DNA from: Kutzneria buriramensis
Lineage (GTDB): Bacteria > Actinomycetota > Actinomycetes > Mycobacteriales > Pseudonocardiaceae
Reading direction: 5' to 3'
DNA: 64,000 nt
Assembly: GCF_003387475.1 (NCBI RefSeq)
Contig: NZ_QUNO01000002.1
Span: forward strand, 682,001 to 746,000
Shown here: piece after piece, positions 7,410 through 16,776 of the stretch
Layout of the letters: every line of letters starts with the position of its first letter
How positions within the stretch are numbered: the stretch's first letter is position 1
The notes under the pieces: model-generated
The model's database searches: none
What the model was told of the DNA's origin: nothing
What the model saw: only the letters and a program-made list of their open reading frames with translations
Made by a program: the position numbers and the translations under genes

Positions 7410-8825
7410 TCAGTCCAGGTGCCGGAGCTCCGGCCACATCCGGGCCCACGTGCCGCGCGGCTGCTGGCAGCGGTAGATGGTGGCGTGGTTGACGATCTCC
7501 TCGTTCTGGATGCCGTCCGGCAGCGAGATCTGCTTGATCACCCCGACGTATCCCCAGGCCCGCTTGAGATCGTCGGCGGTGAACTCGCCGACGCAGAGCA
7601 CGGTCGGCGACGTTCCCGGCGGCGGGCCCCAGTCGCCGTACGCGTTGTGTCCACTGTAGACGTTCTGGAAGCCGCCGAGCATCGTGAGGGCGCCGGCCTC
7701 GCCGTAGTTGCTGGTGAAGATCGGGGTGTCCGGCGGCATGGCCTTCTCCGCCTGCGCCACCTGATCGACGAACTCGGGCCAGCCGTAGGTCTCGACCGGC
7801 TCGGGATCGACGGCGCGCAGGTGGGTCTGCACGGACGGCGGCAGGATCGGCAGCGTGAGAAAGATGGCGACGACGCCGGAGACGACGATCGCCCGCGGCC
7901 AGCCCTTCGACGGCTTCTCGTACGAGCCGATCCTGGTTGCCCCGGCGGCGAACAGTGGCGCGAGAACCGGTGCGGTGTAGTAGGACTTGCCGCCGGCCAG
8001 GGTGAACACGACCGCCGTGACGATCGCGGCGACCAGCAGCCAGCGGTACTCCCCCTTGGCCAGCCACCGCGCGCCGAGCACCCAGATCCCGACGATCGGC
8101 GGCCCCGCGATGAGCAGCGCCAGCACCACCAGCTGAACCACCGACCCGAGCGTGCCGCCCGTCCGGTGCGACAGCACGGCCGCCATCTCGAATTCGGGCC
8201 ACCCGTTGGCGAAGTCCCACACGATGTTCGGCAGCGCGACCAGCAACGCCAGGCTCGCCGCCAGCCACGGCCCACGTGTGCGGAGCACGTCCCGCCGGTA
8301 CAGCAGGAGGCCGATGCCGATGCCGGCCAGCAGCACGGCCACCGTGTCCTTGTTCTCCATGCCGACACCGGCGATCAGCCCCGGCACCAGCCAGGCCTTG
8401 ACGGTGCCGATCCGCAGCGCACGGGCCGTGGTCAGGAAAACCGCGATCCAGACCACCTGGTCCAACACGGTCGTACCGAACAACAGCGACGCCCCCACGA
8501 ACACCGGGCACGCCGCGATGCACCCCGCCGCCAACACCTGCGCGCGTCGGTTTCCGCCCAGTTCGGCCGCCAGCATCGCCGTCAGCAGCACGCATCCCAC
8601 CTGCGCGGCGATCGCCAGAATCCGTAACACGAACAGATTGCCGGCCAGCGCCGCCAGCAGCGGCGTCAGCGGCGGTTGGTCGATATAGCCGAACGCCGGG
8701 TGTTGGCCCGAGGTCACGTAGTAGAGCTCGTCACGGTGCCAGCCGTAGCGCAGCGCCACGGCGAGATGCACCACCGCCGCGATGGCCGCGACGATCAGGA
8801 CCGGACGCCACCCCACGTTCCGCAT
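7410..8825 (-). CDS. GT39/ArnT-like membrane glycosyltransferase
   Basis: The polytopic 471-residue protein has about ten hydrophobic helices. The first extracytoplasmic loop carries HRDELYY (30-36), the acidic motif typical of the GT-C fold ArnT/protein-mannosyltransferase group, followed by HPAFGYIDQPPLTP. It probably transfers a sugar from a polyprenyl phosphate to a cell-surface acceptor; donor and acceptor cannot be told from sequence. It ends 4 bases from the convergent regulator gene and has no operon partner. Confidence 0.85.
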   Translation of the reverse strand: MRNVGWRPVLIVAAIAAVVHLAVALRYGWHRDELYYVTSGQHPAFGYIDQPPLTPLLAALAGNLFVLRILAIAAQVGCVLLTAMLAAELGGNRRAQVLAAGCIAACPVFVGASLLFGTTVLDQVVWIAVFLTTARALRIGTVKAWLVPGLIAGVGMENKDTVAVLLAGIGIGLLLYRRDVLRTRGPWLAASLALLVALPNIVWDFANGWPEFEMAAVLSHRTGGTLGSVVQLVVLALLIAGPPIVGIWVLGARWLAKGEYRWLLVAAIVTAVVFTLAGGKSYYTAPVLAPLFAAGATRIGSYEKPSKGWPRAIVVSGVVAIFLTLPILPPSVQTHLRAVDPEPVETYGWPEFVDQVAQAEKAMPPDTPIFTSNYGEAGALTMLGGFQNVYSGHNAYGDWGPPPGTSPTVLCVGEFTADDLKRAWGYVGVIKQISLPDGIQNEEIVNHATIYRCQQPRGTWARMWPELRHLD

Positions 8826-8934
8826 GGCCGCCGATCATGCCCCGCGAGCGGCCGCTTGACCATGCCCCTGCGGAAGGAGTCCCCGACCCGGTAGAACTGT
8901 CGAGACGATCTCCAGAAGGAAGGTGCGGGGGGGT

Positions 8935-9759
8935 ATGGACAAGGTTTGGCTGATCACGGGCGCATCGTCCGGATTCGGGCGGTCCATCGCGGAGGCGGCG
9001 CTCGCCGCCGGCGACCACGTCGTGGCCAGCGCGCGGCGGCCGGCGGCGCTGGCGGACCTGGTGGCCGAATACCCGGACCGGGTATTGGCGCTGGAACTCG
9101 ACGTCACCGACGCCGAGCGGATCCCCGCCGCGGTGGCGGAGGCCGCGCAGTGGCGTGGCCGGCTCGACGTGTTGGTCAACAACGCCGGATACGCGCTGGT
9201 CGGCGCGGTCGAGGAGAACACCGACGCCGAGCTGCGCGGCATGCTGGAGGTGATGTTCTTCGGCGCGGCCGCGGTGACGCGCGCGGTGCTGCCGCACATG
9301 CGCGGCCAGGGCGCCGGGGCCATCGTGCAGATCAGCAGCCTGGGCGGGCAGCTGTCGTTCGCCGGCTACTCCGCCTACTCCGCCGCCAAGTTCGCGCTCG
9401 AGGGGCTGTCCGAGGCGCTGGCCGACGAGGTGAACCCGCTCGGCATCAAGGTCATGATCGTGGAGCCGGGCGCGTTCCGGACCGGCCTCCAGAACGGCTT
9501 CGCCCGGTCCACGCCGATGCCGGCGTACGAGGACACCGTCGGGGCGACCGCCACCGCGGCGGCCGCGTCCGACGGCGCGCAGCCCGGCGACCCGGCCAAG
9601 GCCGCCGCCGCGATCATCGCCGCGCTGGACGCCGACAACACCCCGCTCCGGCTGCCGCTCGGCAACGACGCCGTGGACATGCTCGCCGCCCACTCCGACC
9701 GGTTCCGGCGTGAGCTCGCGGCGTGGGAGAAGGTCAGCCGCGGCACCGATTTCGACTGA
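8935..9759 (+). CDS. Short-chain dehydrogenase/reductase (SDR)
   Basis: A classical SDR of 274 residues: the Rossmann motif TGASSGFG (8-15), NNAG in strand 4, catalytic Ser in IVQISSLGG, and YSAYSAAK as the YxxxK pair. It oxidises or reduces an unidentified alcohol/ketone with NAD(P). The ATG at 8935 is preferred over the GTG four codons upstream because the AGAAGGAAGG ribosome site (about 8913-8922) is correctly spaced only for the ATG. It is followed by a strong terminator hairpin shared with the convergent gene. Confidence 0.9.
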   Translation: MDKVWLITGASSGFGRSIAEAALAAGDHVVASARRPAALADLVAEYPDRVLALELDVTDAERIPAAVAEAAQWRGRLDVLVNNAGYALVGAVEENTDAELRGMLEVMFFGAAAVTRAVLPHMRGQGAGAIVQISSLGGQLSFAGYSAYSAAKFALEGLSEALADEVNPLGIKVMIVEPGAFRTGLQNGFARSTPMPAYEDTVGATATAAAASDGAQPGDPAKAAAAIIAALDADNTPLRLPLGNDAVDMLAAHSDRFRRELAAWEKVSRGTDFD

Positions 9760-9765
9760 TGGGCC

Positions 9766-9819
9766 GACCGGGCCGCACGCGTCTCCCCCTTGGCGTTGCT
9801 CGACGCGTGCGGCCCGGTC
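9766..9819. terminator. Bidirectional terminator hairpin
   Basis: GACCGGGCCGCACGCGTC (9766-9783) and its exact complement (9802-9819) form an 18-bp stem with an 18-base loop. It lies between the convergent SDR gene (stop at 9759) and the small secreted protein gene (stop at 9827). No U-tract is evident, as is usual in actinobacteria. Confidence 0.8.
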
Positions 9820-9826
9820 AGCCGGC

Positions 9827-10228
9827 TCACGGCCGGTGCTGTCGCCCGGTGGAGCAGGAGTCGTGGCCGACGTAGCCGGCGGCCGACGCGTAGTTGTAGC
9901 CGGCGACGTCCGGGGTGTTCGCGGAGGTCTGGCCGGCCTTGATGGACGCCTGGGTGCTGCCGAGCCAGCCGCCGAGCAGGTCGTCGCGCCACCAGATCTT
10001 GACCACGTCCCCCGGCGAGCCGTTGGTGATCTGGGCGTGCCACAGCCCGGCGCTGATGTTCCACCACAGGTTCACGTGCCGTGGCGGCTGGTTCTGGTGC
10101 GGCACGTCGCACTGGGCGACCAGCTTGTACACGGCCTGCGGCGCGGCGGCCGCCTGGGGCGCCAGCGCGACCGCAGCCAGCGCGACCGCCGGCACCACGA
10201 ATCGTGCCTTCCTCGAAAGACCGAACAT
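9827..10228 (-). CDS. Small secreted protein of unknown function
   Basis: The 133-residue protein has a clear signal peptide (about 1-28, VVPAVALAAVALAPQAAAA). The mature part of about 105 residues contains two cysteines (QCDVP and DSCST) likely joined in one disulphide, and several Trp residues (LWWNIS, IWWRDD, GGWLG). Small secreted Trp-rich single-domain proteins are common in actinomycetes; I recognise no family. A ribosome site (GAGGGAAGC) precedes the ATG. It is a single gene. Confidence 0.7.
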   Translation of the reverse strand: MFGLSRKARFVVPAVALAAVALAPQAAAAPQAVYKLVAQCDVPHQNQPPRHVNLWWNISAGLWHAQITNGSPGDVVKIWWRDDLLGGWLGSTQASIKAGQTSANTPDVAGYNYASAAGYVGHDSCSTGRQHRP

Positions 10229-10300
10229 CGACTGCTTCCCTCGTTAGGCTGACGGGTACGTCCGGCAGCACATCAGCGCCGGCCGCCGGGCGGCCACTGA

Positions 10301-10316
10301 TTCGAACCACGTCGAA
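10301..10316. promoter_or_regulatory. Short inverted repeat upstream of ArsR-like gene
   Basis: TTCGA (10301-10305) and TCGAA (10312-10316) form an inverted repeat with a 6-bp spacer, 22 bases before the GTG start of the ArsR-like regulator. It could be an autoregulatory operator. With arms of only 5 bp, this is weak evidence. Confidence 0.3.
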
Positions 10317-10337
10317 GACGATCACGGGGGAAGCGGT

Positions 10338-11315
10338 GTGATCCAGGTCCGGCTGTCGGCGACGGGGCTCGCCGCCGCGAGATTCGCGGTCTCTCCCCTG
10401 TACGAGACGATGGGCCTGCTGATGGCGCTGCGCGCCCGCCGGGGCGGTTTCGACGCCGAGCGCCGGCGTCCGCGCGTCGGCCGGGCGATCGACGGCGGCG
10501 GGCTGGACCTGCTCGCGTCGATCACCCTCGTGCACCACGCGAGCCGCCACTACGTGCCGGACTTCCTCACCCCGGATCCGGTCGCGCCCGGCGGCAGCGT
10601 CGAGGCCGAGCTGCACGCGGTCGCCACCACCGACACCTCGCGGGTGCGGGCCGAGCTGGACATTCTCACCGCCGGCCGGCGGCTCCGCGGCGACAGCGGA
10701 ATCGTCGGGCGGGAGCTGCCGCGGCTGGTGTCCGACGCCGTCCAGACCGGTGAGCGGGACTTCGCCGAGCGCGTCGCCGGCGAGCTCGACGTCGTCTGGC
10801 GGACCGTGCTCGCGCCGGAGTGGCCGCGCATGCGGGCCCGCCTGGAGCAGGACATCGCACTGCGCGGGCATTCCCTGGCGCGTGAGGGCCTCGCGGGCAC
10901 GGTCGGTTCGCTCGCCCCGTCACTCGACCTGACCGACGGCGTCCTGACGGCCGCGAGTCGCTACGAGGTGGACGTCACCGCGGACAGCGTCGTGTTCGTA
11001 CCCACCGCGTTCCACCGGCCGACCGTCGTCGTCGACCCCTGCCCGGTGCCGGTGCGCCGGTCGCCGGTGGTGCTCTACCCCGCCGTGCCGGCGACCCCGA
11101 GCCGGGGCGAGGATCTGGCCGGGGCGGTCGGCCGCACCCGGGCTCGGTTGCTCGACGAACTCGCCACGCCGCGGTCCACCGGCGAGCTCGCCGAGCGGTT
11201 GGGACTCAGCGCGAGCACGGTGTCGTACCACCTACAGGGCCTGCTGCGCGCCGGACTCGTCACCCGCGTCCGGCGCTCCCGAACCGTGTACTACCACCGT
11301 GAGCAATCTGCCTGA
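10338..11315 (+). CDS. ArsR-like winged-helix regulator with large N-terminal domain
   Basis: The 325-residue protein has about 240 residues of unknown fold at its N-terminus (starts IQVRLSATGLAAARFAVSPL; DUF5937-like as I remember that family) and a C-terminal ArsR-type winged helix (LDELATPRSTGELAERLGLS, ASTVSYHLQGLLRAGLV). Such proteins are annotated as ArsR-family regulators but lack the usual metal-binding CxC. The GTG start has a GGGGGAAG ribosome site upstream. Its own TGA stop (11313-11315) lies inside the 5' end of a 46-bp dispersed repeat that fills the gap to the convergent proline dehydrogenase gene. Confidence 0.85.
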   Translation: MIQVRLSATGLAAARFAVSPLYETMGLLMALRARRGGFDAERRRPRVGRAIDGGGLDLLASITLVHHASRHYVPDFLTPDPVAPGGSVEAELHAVATTDTSRVRAELDILTAGRRLRGDSGIVGRELPRLVSDAVQTGERDFAERVAGELDVVWRTVLAPEWPRMRARLEQDIALRGHSLAREGLAGTVGSLAPSLDLTDGVLTAASRYEVDVTADSVVFVPTAFHRPTVVVDPCPVPVRRSPVVLYPAVPATPSRGEDLAGAVGRTRARLLDELATPRSTGELAERLGLSASTVSYHLQGLLRAGLVTRVRRSRTVYYHREQSA

Positions 11316-11355
11316 AACCTACATTCGGTGTGTCTGAGAGCGCGACTCGCGGGGG
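11310..11355 (+). repeat. Dispersed 46-bp repeat, copy 2
   Basis: An intact copy running from GCCTGAAACC to GCGACTCGCGGGGG. Its 5' end contains the TGA stop of the plus-strand ArsR-like gene, and its 3' end stops 4 bases short of the stop codon of the minus-strand proline dehydrogenase gene. The element therefore makes up almost the whole intergenic space between two convergent genes. It contains the palindrome CGCGACTCGCG. Confidence 0.85.
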
Positions 11356-11359
11356 TTCT

Positions 11360-12283
11360 TCAGGAACGGGTCGCCAGCGAGCGGAGGAAGAAGGCGACGT
11401 TGGCGGGGCGCTCGGCGAGGCGGCGCATGAAGTAGCCGTACCACTGGTCGCCGTAGGGGACGTAGACCCGCAGCGTCTTGCCCTCGGCGGCGATCGCGCG
11501 CTGGGCGTCGGGGCGGACGCCGTAGAGCATCTGGTGCTCGTAGGTGTCGGTGCGGCGGCCGGCGGCGAGGTCGGCGGCGATGGCGACCAGACGCGGGTCG
11601 TGCGAGGCGACCATCGGGTAGCCGGCGCCGTCCATCAGGATCCGCAGGCACCGCACGTACGACCGGTCGACCTCCGACTTGTCCTGGTACGCAACGGATT
11701 CCGGCTCCTTGTACGCGCCCTTGCACAGCCGCACCCGCGACCCGGCGCCGGACAGGTCCCGGCAGTCCTGCTCGGTCCGCCGCAGGTACGCCTGGAGCAC
11801 CGCGCCGGTGGACGGGAAGTCGACCCGCAGGTCGGAGAGGATGCCGAGGGTGGAGTCCGTGGTGGTGTGGTCCTCCATGTCCAGCGTCACGGTGGTGCCG
11901 ACGGCCGCGGCCGCCTCGCAGATCAGCCGCGCGTTGTCCAGGGCGATCTTCTCGCCGTCCTTCGGCAGCGACTGGCCGACCGCGGACAGCTTCACCGAGA
12001 CCTCGGCGCTGCCGGCCAGATCCGCCGCGCCGAGCGCGTCGAGCAGGCCCTCGTAGGCGTGCACGGTGGCGGCGGCCTGCGCGGCGTCGGTGGTGTCCTC
12101 GCCGAGGTGGTCGAGCGTGACCTTGCGCCCGTCGGCGACGAGCGTCGAGGTCACCTCGACCGCCTCACGCAGCGAGGAACCGGCCACGAACCTGCGCACC
12201 ACCGGCTTGGCCAGCGGGGTGCGCTCGACGAGCTGCCGGGCCTGCGGCGAGCGGGCGGCGGCCAGCAAGGCGGTGCGCAGCAT
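11360..12283 (-). CDS. Proline dehydrogenase
   Basis: The 307-residue FAD-dependent monofunctional proline dehydrogenase (PutB/PruB type) oxidises L-proline to pyrroline-5-carboxylate and passes electrons to the quinone pool. Family motifs are RLCKGAYKEP (FAD/substrate region), VASHDPRLV, YEHQMLYGVR and the C-terminal YVPYGDQWYGYFMRRLAERP helix that binds proline. Length is normal. It is transcribed after the P5C dehydrogenase gene with a 25-bp gap, so the two enzymes are made together. The divergent PucR-type gene at 14061 is the likely regulator. Confidence 0.95.
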   Translation of the reverse strand: MLRTALLAAARSPQARQLVERTPLAKPVVRRFVAGSSLREAVEVTSTLVADGRKVTLDHLGEDTTDAAQAAATVHAYEGLLDALGAADLAGSAEVSVKLSAVGQSLPKDGEKIALDNARLICEAAAAVGTTVTLDMEDHTTTDSTLGILSDLRVDFPSTGAVLQAYLRRTEQDCRDLSGAGSRVRLCKGAYKEPESVAYQDKSEVDRSYVRCLRILMDGAGYPMVASHDPRLVAIAADLAAGRRTDTYEHQMLYGVRPDAQRAIAAEGKTLRVYVPYGDQWYGYFMRRLAERPANVAFFLRSLATRS

Positions 12284-12308
12284 GGCGTTCCTCCTGTTCC
12301 CTGAGATC

Positions 12309-13934
<1,626 letters not shown>

Positions 13935-14032
13935 TGGCGCGCTCCTTCGGCAACCTCGTCGTAGTTGCGATGAGGCTATGCAGCGGGCCCCTCCGCCAGG
14001 TTGTCCGGACGGCTAAGCTTGGCCGTGGGGGA

Positions 14033-14048
14033 TTGTCGGAACGGACAA
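14033..14048. promoter_or_regulatory. Inverted repeat upstream of PucR/CdaR-type regulator
   Basis: TTGTCGGA-ACGGACAA is an imperfect 16-bp palindrome directly in front of the AAAAGGAG ribosome site. A related TTGTCCGGAC unit lies at 14001-14010, 32 bases upstream. The pair sits in the 126-bp space between the divergent P5CDH operon and the regulator, where control of both would be expected. Binding by the adjacent regulator is inference. Confidence 0.5.
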
Positions 14049-14060
14049 AAGGAGTCGGCC

Positions 14061-15614
14061 ATCAGCGGCTCGAGCATCCAGCAGTTGCTGCTCGCGCTCG
14101 GCGAGCCGTTCGTCGAGGTGCTCACCGCGCCCGACGGCCTGGACGCCGAGGTGCGCGACGTGGTCATCCTCGACCCCGACGACGCCCCCGACTCCCGCGC
14201 CGGCGATCTCGTGCTGGTGATCGGCGCCCGCGGCAAGGCCGCCGCCGGCCACGTGCGCGCCGCCGGCAAGCGCGGCGCGACCGCCGTCGCCGTCAAGGAT
14301 GCCGAACCGCTGCGGCAGACCGCCGCCGACGCCGGCATCGCGCTGCTGGACGTCCGGTCCGAGGTCCGCTGGGAACAGCTGGAATCGTTGGCGCGCAACG
14401 TGGTAAGCGCTGCCCGGGGCACCGCCGACGCCGATGCCGGCGAGGTCCTCGGCGACCTGTTCTCGTTGGCGCAGACCATCGCGGCGCTGACCGGTGGCAG
14501 CGTCAGCATCGAGGACACCGCCAACCGCGTGCTGGCGTACTCGCGGTCGTCCGACGAGGTCGACGAGCTGCGCCGGCTGTCCATCCTGGGCCGGCAGGGG
14601 CCCGAGCCGTACCTCAAGATGCTCCGTGAATGGGGCGTCTACCAGCGGCTTCGCTCCGGCGAGGACGTCGTGCACATCGACGCCCGCCCCGAGCTCGGCA
14701 TCAAGCGGCGGATCGCGGTCGGCATCCACGCCGGGACGCAGCCGCTGGGCACCGTGTGGGTGCAGGAGGGCAGCCACCCGCTGGCCGAGCACGCCGACCG
14801 GGCGCTGCTCGGCGCGGCCCGGATCACCGCGCTGTACCTCGTGCAGCACCGCAACACCACCAGCGCCGGCCTGCGGCTGCGGGAGAACCTGCTGGCCGGG
14901 GTGTTGGACGGGCGGATCACCGGCGAGTCCGTCGCCCGTCAGATCGGCGCGGATCCCCTGCGGCCCGCCGCCGTCGTCGCGTTCCTGTTGCGCAGCACCG
15001 ATCGCACCCGTACCGAGGTCGAGCTGCACCGGGCCGAGATGATCAGCATCATCTCCGTGCACGCCGCCTCGTACCGGCGGTCCGCCTTGGTCACTCCCAT
15101 CGGCGGCCGGGTGTACGTGCTGCTGCCCGAGGTCACCGACGCCGCCACCGTCACCGCCATGACCCGCGACGCCGTCGCCGCCACCCGTAGCCACCTCGGG
15201 GTTTCCGCCCAGGCCGGCATCGGCTCCGTCGTCGCCGGGCTGGCCGACGTGCCCGTGTCACGCCAGGAGGCCGACCGGGTCCTCGACGCCATCGCCGGCC
15301 GCCCCGAGGTCGACGTCGCCGCGCTGGCCGACGTCCGGACCCAGGTGCTGCTCAGCGAGACCCTCACCCTGCTCGCCGACAATCCCCGGATCCGCGACCC
15401 GCGGCTGGATCCCTTGGCCGGCACCGACATCGGCCGTTCCCTGCTCGCCTACCTCGACGCCTTCGGCGACGTCCGCAGCGCCGCCGCCGGGCTCCACGTG
15501 CACCCCAACACCCTGCGCTACCGGGTGCGCCGGGCCTGTGAGCTCAGCGGCCTCGACCTGTCCGACCCCGACCAGCGCCTCGTCGCCCAGCTCCAGCTTA
15601 GGCTCACCAAGTAG
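14061..15614 (+). CDS. PucR/CdaR-family regulator of proline catabolism (probable ATC start)
   Basis: The protein has 517 residues if it starts at 14061. It has an N-terminal PucR-like domain (FVEVLTAPDGLDAEVRDVVI), a middle GGDEF-like region, and a C-terminal PucR-type helix-turn-helix (FGDVRSAAAGLHVHPNTLRY). Divergence from the prodh/P5CDH operon matches known PucR-type proline-responsive activators in actinobacteria. Start choice: a textbook Shine-Dalgarno (AAAAGGAG, 14047-14054) stands exactly 6 bases before ATC, giving MSGSSIQQLL. The nearest standard start is GTG at 14025, upstream of the ribosome site and inside the presumed operator; TTG at 14001 is further still. I favour the ATC. 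Confidence 0.85.
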   Translation: MSGSSIQQLLLALGEPFVEVLTAPDGLDAEVRDVVILDPDDAPDSRAGDLVLVIGARGKAAAGHVRAAGKRGATAVAVKDAEPLRQTAADAGIALLDVRSEVRWEQLESLARNVVSAARGTADADAGEVLGDLFSLAQTIAALTGGSVSIEDTANRVLAYSRSSDEVDELRRLSILGRQGPEPYLKMLREWGVYQRLRSGEDVVHIDARPELGIKRRIAVGIHAGTQPLGTVWVQEGSHPLAEHADRALLGAARITALYLVQHRNTTSAGLRLRENLLAGVLDGRITGESVARQIGADPLRPAAVVAFLLRSTDRTRTEVELHRAEMISIISVHAASYRRSALVTPIGGRVYVLLPEVTDAATVTAMTRDAVAATRSHLGVSAQAGIGSVVAGLADVPVSRQEADRVLDAIAGRPEVDVAALADVRTQVLLSETLTLLADNPRIRDPRLDPLAGTDIGRSLLAYLDAFGDVRSAAAGLHVHPNTLRYRVRRACELSGLDLSDPDQRLVAQLQLRLTK

Positions 15615-15620
15615 CCCAGC

Positions 15621-15695
15621 CGCCATTTTTGCCACATGCGCTTCCCATGTGTCACCCAGTGCCAAGTAGGAAGCGCATGTGGCAAAAAAGTGGCG
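15621..15695. terminator. Long bidirectional terminator hairpin
   Basis: The arms 15621-15645 (CGCCATTTTTGCCACATGCG, then CTTCC) and 15669-15695 are complementary over about 25 bp with one bulge and one mismatch; the loop is 23 bases. Each arm carries a T5-6 or A6 run, so the hairpin has a U-tract in both directions. It fills the space between the stops of the convergent regulator (15614) and macrodomain gene (15696). Confidence 0.85.
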
Positions 15696-16211
15696 TCAGG
15701 GAAGCTGGGAGCGGAAGGTGTCGTAGGCGAGCTGGTCGTAGAGCACGAAGCGGACCAGCTGCACCGACGTGTCCCCGGCCAGCTCCTCCTCCACCGCCGC
15801 CAACGCGATCCGAGCCGCGGATTCCAGCGGCCAGCGGTAGATCCCCGTCGAAATGGCCGGGAACGCGACGCTGACGGCCCCCAACGACGCAGCCACCCGC
15901 AGCGAGTTCCGGTGGCAGTCGGCCAACAGCGCCGACCGGTCCTCTGTGTCCGACCACACGGGACCGACGGTGTGCACGACCCAGCGCGCGGGCAGCCGGC
16001 CGGCGGTGGTGGCGACGGCCTGCCCGACCTTCAACCCCCGCCCGTAGTGCCCGGCCCGCAACTTCCGGCACTCGGCCAGGATCTCGGGGCCGCCCCGACG
16101 GTGGATGGCCCCGTCCACACCACCCCCGCCCAGCAGGGACGTGTTGGCCGCGTTGACGATGACGTCCACCTGCTGCGCGGTGATGTCGCCCTCGACGAAC
16201 TCGATGGTCAC
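15696..16211 (-). CDS. Macrodomain protein (O-acetyl-ADP-ribose/ADP-ribosyl hydrolase type)
   Basis: The 171-residue stand-alone macrodomain has VNAANTSLLGGGGVDGAIHR (ADP-ribose pocket, catalytic-type Asn/Asp/Gly loop), VVHTVGPVW and FPAISTGIYRWP (diphosphate loop). This is the MacroD-type set, so it probably hydrolyses O-acetyl-ADP-ribose or removes mono-ADP-ribose from protein or nucleic acid. The start is GTG at 16211, overlapping the stop of the phosphoribosyltransferase gene by 4 bp (GTGA), which indicates coupled translation. A longer reading frame upstream belongs to that partner gene. Confidence 0.9.
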   Translation of the reverse strand: MTIEFVEGDITAQQVDVIVNAANTSLLGGGGVDGAIHRRGGPEILAECRKLRAGHYGRGLKVGQAVATTAGRLPARWVVHTVGPVWSDTEDRSALLADCHRNSLRVAASLGAVSVAFPAISTGIYRWPLESAARIALAAVEEELAGDTSVQLVRFVLYDQLAYDTFRSQLP

Positions 16212-16705
16212 GCCTCGAGCACCTGCCCACGGCGCTGCACCACCGGCGGCAGCGTGGACCACGGGAAGTTGATCCAGCGGTCGGTGTGCCGCCACACGTA
16301 CTCGCACTTCACGGTGGAGTGCGGCTTCTCGTACACGACGGCGCAGCGCACGTCGGCGACCTTGTCGGCGCAGAAGTCCCGCACCAGCTTCAGGGTCGCC
16401 CCGGTGTCGGCGACGTCGTCGCACACGAGCACCTTGGCGCCCTGGAGGTCGACGGCGTTGGGCACGGGCGGCAGCATGACCGGCAGGTCGAGCCGCTGGT
16501 CGACGCCGGTGTAGAACTCGACGTTCATGACGTGCAGGTTCTTCACGTCCAGCGCGTAGCCCAGCGCCCCGGCCACGAACAGGCCGCCGCGGGCGATGGA
16601 CAGCAGCAGGTCGGGCTCGAAGCCGTCGGCGGCGACCATCTCGGCCAGTTCACGGCTCGCGGAGCCGAACAGCTCCCAGGTCAGCTCCTCGCGCGGGTCG
16701 CTCAT
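16208..16705 (-). CDS. Phosphoribosyltransferase (xanthine/hypoxanthine type)
   Basis: The 165-residue type I phosphoribosyltransferase has its PRPP-binding loop in VLVCDDVADTGATLKLV, with the LLSIARGGLFVAG loop before it. It lacks a long N-terminal extension and resembles Gpt/HPT-like enzymes, so a purine base plus PRPP is the likely reaction; the exact base is unknown. It is translationally coupled to the macrodomain gene. The pairing suggests a nucleotide or NAD/ADP-ribose salvage function (inference). It is divergent from the iron-regulated gene at 16777. Confidence 0.85.
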   Translation of the reverse strand: MSDPREELTWELFGSASRELAEMVAADGFEPDLLLSIARGGLFVAGALGYALDVKNLHVMNVEFYTGVDQRLDLPVMLPPVPNAVDLQGAKVLVCDDVADTGATLKLVRDFCADKVADVRCAVVYEKPHSTVKCEYVWRHTDRWINFPWSTLPPVVQRRGQVLEA

Positions 16706-16753
16706 GACGGGTAGCCTAACGACCGGAGACAGTTATAGGTTTACAATCAGTTC

Positions 16754-16772
16754 TAAGGTTAGGCTAAGCTGA
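16754..16772 (+). promoter_or_regulatory. IdeR/DmdR-type iron box
   Basis: TAAGGTTAGGCTAAGCTGA closely follows the 19-bp DtxR/IdeR consensus TTAGGTTAGGCTAACCTAA, including the intact GGTTAGGCTAA core. It ends 4 bases before the ATG of the siderophore-interacting protein. Iron-loaded IdeR/DmdR would block this promoter, so the gene should be expressed under iron limitation. The closeness of box and ATG implies a leaderless or very short leader. Confidence 0.85.
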
Positions 16773-16776
16773 GCCA

